Source: Phycisphaerae bacterium
GTDB taxonomy: Bacteria > Planctomycetota > Phycisphaerae > Phycisphaerales > SM1A02
NCBI GenBank assembly: GCA_002690755.1
Contig: NZFT01000009.1
Span: 1,353 to 9,697 of the forward strand
DNA: 8,345 bases
Direction of reading: 5' to 3'
The position numbers and the translations under genes are program-made. The notes under the pieces were generated by a model. The model saw nothing but the letters and a program-made list of their open reading frames with translations. It was not told the origin of the DNA and searched no databases. Positions 7,226-8,345 of the stretch are shown one piece after another. The number at the start of each line of letters is the position of its first letter. Positions within the stretch are counted from its first letter, which is position 1.

Positions 7226-8345
7226 AAACCGACTCCGATCCCGAACCGAACGCCTCGGCCGGTGGATCCACCCTTCTCCCCATCGTTCTGGTGACGCTGC
7301 TCGGTCTCTCGGGTGCGGGCGTGGTCGCGACCTGGGGACTGGTCGGAATGTTGTCGGGCGAATCGCCGGTCGGGGACGGACGTGATCCCTCGAGCTACGG
7401 ATTCGATCTTTCGAACGTCGCGGTCGATCCCGAGGCGATCATCGCGAGTGGCAATCCACGCGACTTCCTCCCGGCGCTCGTCTCGCCCGAGGCCATCGCC
7501 GGGGCGGAGGTCGCGTCGCTCAACGCGAGCAACAAGCGGAAGTGGCAGAAGGAAGTGGTCAGCGGCGACCGGGTGGTGGGCGTGCGTATCGGGGGTTCGG
7601 CACGGGCCTATCCCATGTTCATCCTGGACGCCCACGAAGTGGTGCTCGACGAGGTCGGCGGCGTGCCGATCGTCCTCGCCCGTTCCCCACTGGTCGATGA
7701 AGTCGGGGTGTACGAGCGAAGTCTCGGTGCGACGCTTCTGGACTTCGGCGTGAGCGGACTGCTCGATGATCTCTCCGTCCTGCTCTACACCCCCGACGCG
7801 GAAGGGATGCTGGTGTCCGGTCACGATGGACGGGTGATCGCGGGTCCCCGGATCGGTGAACGTCTCGTGCCGGTTTCGGAGGTGGTCATCTCGACCTGGC
7901 AGGACTGGCTCGCCCGGCATCCCGGAACCGACGTGGTCCTGCGCGATCTTGACTCGCTGCGGCGATACCGCCGCGTCTCCTACGACCGGTACCTCGACGG
8001 CGACGACTGGATCCTGTCGCCGCGTCGGACGCCGTCGGGCCCGCTTTCTCCGCGGCGCCGCGTGCTTTCCGTGCGGCCGGCGGGGACCGACGGCGAATGG
8101 ACGATCCTTCCGTTGGAGTCGATTGATGCGGCCATGACGCCGGCAGGGCTCGATCTCTCGATCGGCCCCGGCATGCTTCGGCTCGCGCGACCGGTGGGGG
8201 ATTCGCGAAACCGCGTCGACGTGGTGGAGGCGGAAGGGCTCGAACTTCGATTCGGATTCTGGCAGGCGTCGTGGGTTCGAGATCCGGATGCGGCGGAGGC
8301 CGGACTCGCACGGGGGCGGGCGGCCATCGACCTCGCGGTCGGCGG
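7222..8345 (+). CDS. Membrane-anchored DUF3179-family protein lacking the cysteine motif (3' end outside window)
   Basis: An open frame runs from ATG 7222 (overlapping the ctaB stop) to the window end, giving 374 residues without a stop. A short N-terminal segment is followed by one hydrophobic helix (about 18-43), so the rest is probably a periplasmic domain. Matches to DUF3179 as I know it are GNPRDFLPALVSP (77-89), VVGVRIGGSARAYPMFILDAHEVVLD (118-143), LLDFGVSGLLDD (172-183), STWQDWLARHPGT (224-236) and YDRYLDGDD (254-262). A weaker C-terminal half ends in FGFWQASWVRDPD. The family's CPLC motif reads SPLV (155-158), and no cysteine occurs anywhere in the visible protein. DUF3179 has no established function. 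Overlap with ctaB suggests co-expression with heme a synthesis, perhaps in oxidase assembly, but that is inference. The missing cysteines argue against a thiol-based copper or redox role. Confidence 0.78.
   Translation, partial: MKTDSDPEPNASAGGSTLLPIVLVTLLGLSGAGVVATWGLVGMLSGESPVGDGRDPSSYGFDLSNVAVDPEAIIASGNPRDFLPALVSPEAIAGAEVASLNASNKRKWQKEVVSGDRVVGVRIGGSARAYPMFILDAHEVVLDEVGGVPIVLARSPLVDEVGVYERSLGATLLDFGVSGLLDDLSVLLYTPDAEGMLVSGHDGRVIAGPRIGERLVPVSEVVISTWQDWLARHPGTDVVLRDLDSLRRYRRVSYDRYLDGDDWILSPRRTPSGPLSPRRRVLSVRPAGTDGEWTILPLESIDAAMTPAGLDLSIGPGMLRLARPVGDSRNRVDVVEAEGLELRFGFWQASWVRDPDAAEAGLARGRAAIDLAVG

Noticed and set aside
7063..7920. Minus-strand open frame (285 codons) across the ctaB-DUF3179 junction
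   Set aside because: No recognisable domain, low-complexity charged composition, and it overlaps two supported plus-strand genes.

Overview
This is a GC-rich window (roughly two thirds G+C by eye, strong G/C preference at third codon positions). It is almost entirely an aa3-type cytochrome c oxidase locus: the structural subunits plus both enzymes that make heme a. The organism is probably a bacterium of the Planctomycetota, perhaps class Phycisphaerae. That is an inference from gene style: two subunit III genes, an N-terminally extended heme A synthase, a COX10-like farnesyltransferase and a DUF3179 neighbour. No marker gene proves it.

Layout. Bases 1-522 (+) are the 3' end of ctaC (subunit II). 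The window opens on the last CuA ligands and runs into a fused cytochrome c domain, so the enzyme is caa3-type. Next on the same strand come ctaD (670-2373, subunit I), ctaE (2462-3424, subunit III), ctaF (3486-3911, subunit IV) and a second, divergent subunit-III-like gene (3993-4592). The gaps are 61-147 bp and hold small GC-rich hairpins but no convincing terminator or internal promoter, which suggests one transcription unit. On the minus strand, ctaA (heme A synthase, 6023-4617) converges on the end of this operon with only 24 bp between stop codons. A 164-bp divergent region (6024-6187) separates ctaA from ctaB (heme O synthase, 6188-7225, +). ctaB overlaps by an ATGA junction a membrane-anchored DUF3179-family gene that runs off the right edge.

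How the genes work together. CtaB farnesylates heme B to heme O and CtaA oxidises heme O to heme A. Heme A is inserted into CtaD as the low-spin heme a and the heme a3-CuB centre. Electrons enter through the cytochrome c domain and CuA site of CtaC. CtaE, CtaF and the CtaE-like protein are membrane subunits of the complex. CtaD carries YSHPAVY in place of the usual GHPEVY, the signature of A2-type heme-copper oxidases.

The least expected points are: a four-helix N-terminal extension on CtaA; a soluble insert of about 93 residues in the predicted periplasmic loop of CtaE; a second CtaE-like subunit without the conserved helix glutamate; His/Asp-rich N-termini on CtaE and CtaF; and a DUF3179 protein with no cysteine in its visible 374 residues although the family is marked by a CPLC motif. 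None of this amounts to a clearly new system. It is a recognisable respiratory locus with several unusual parts.
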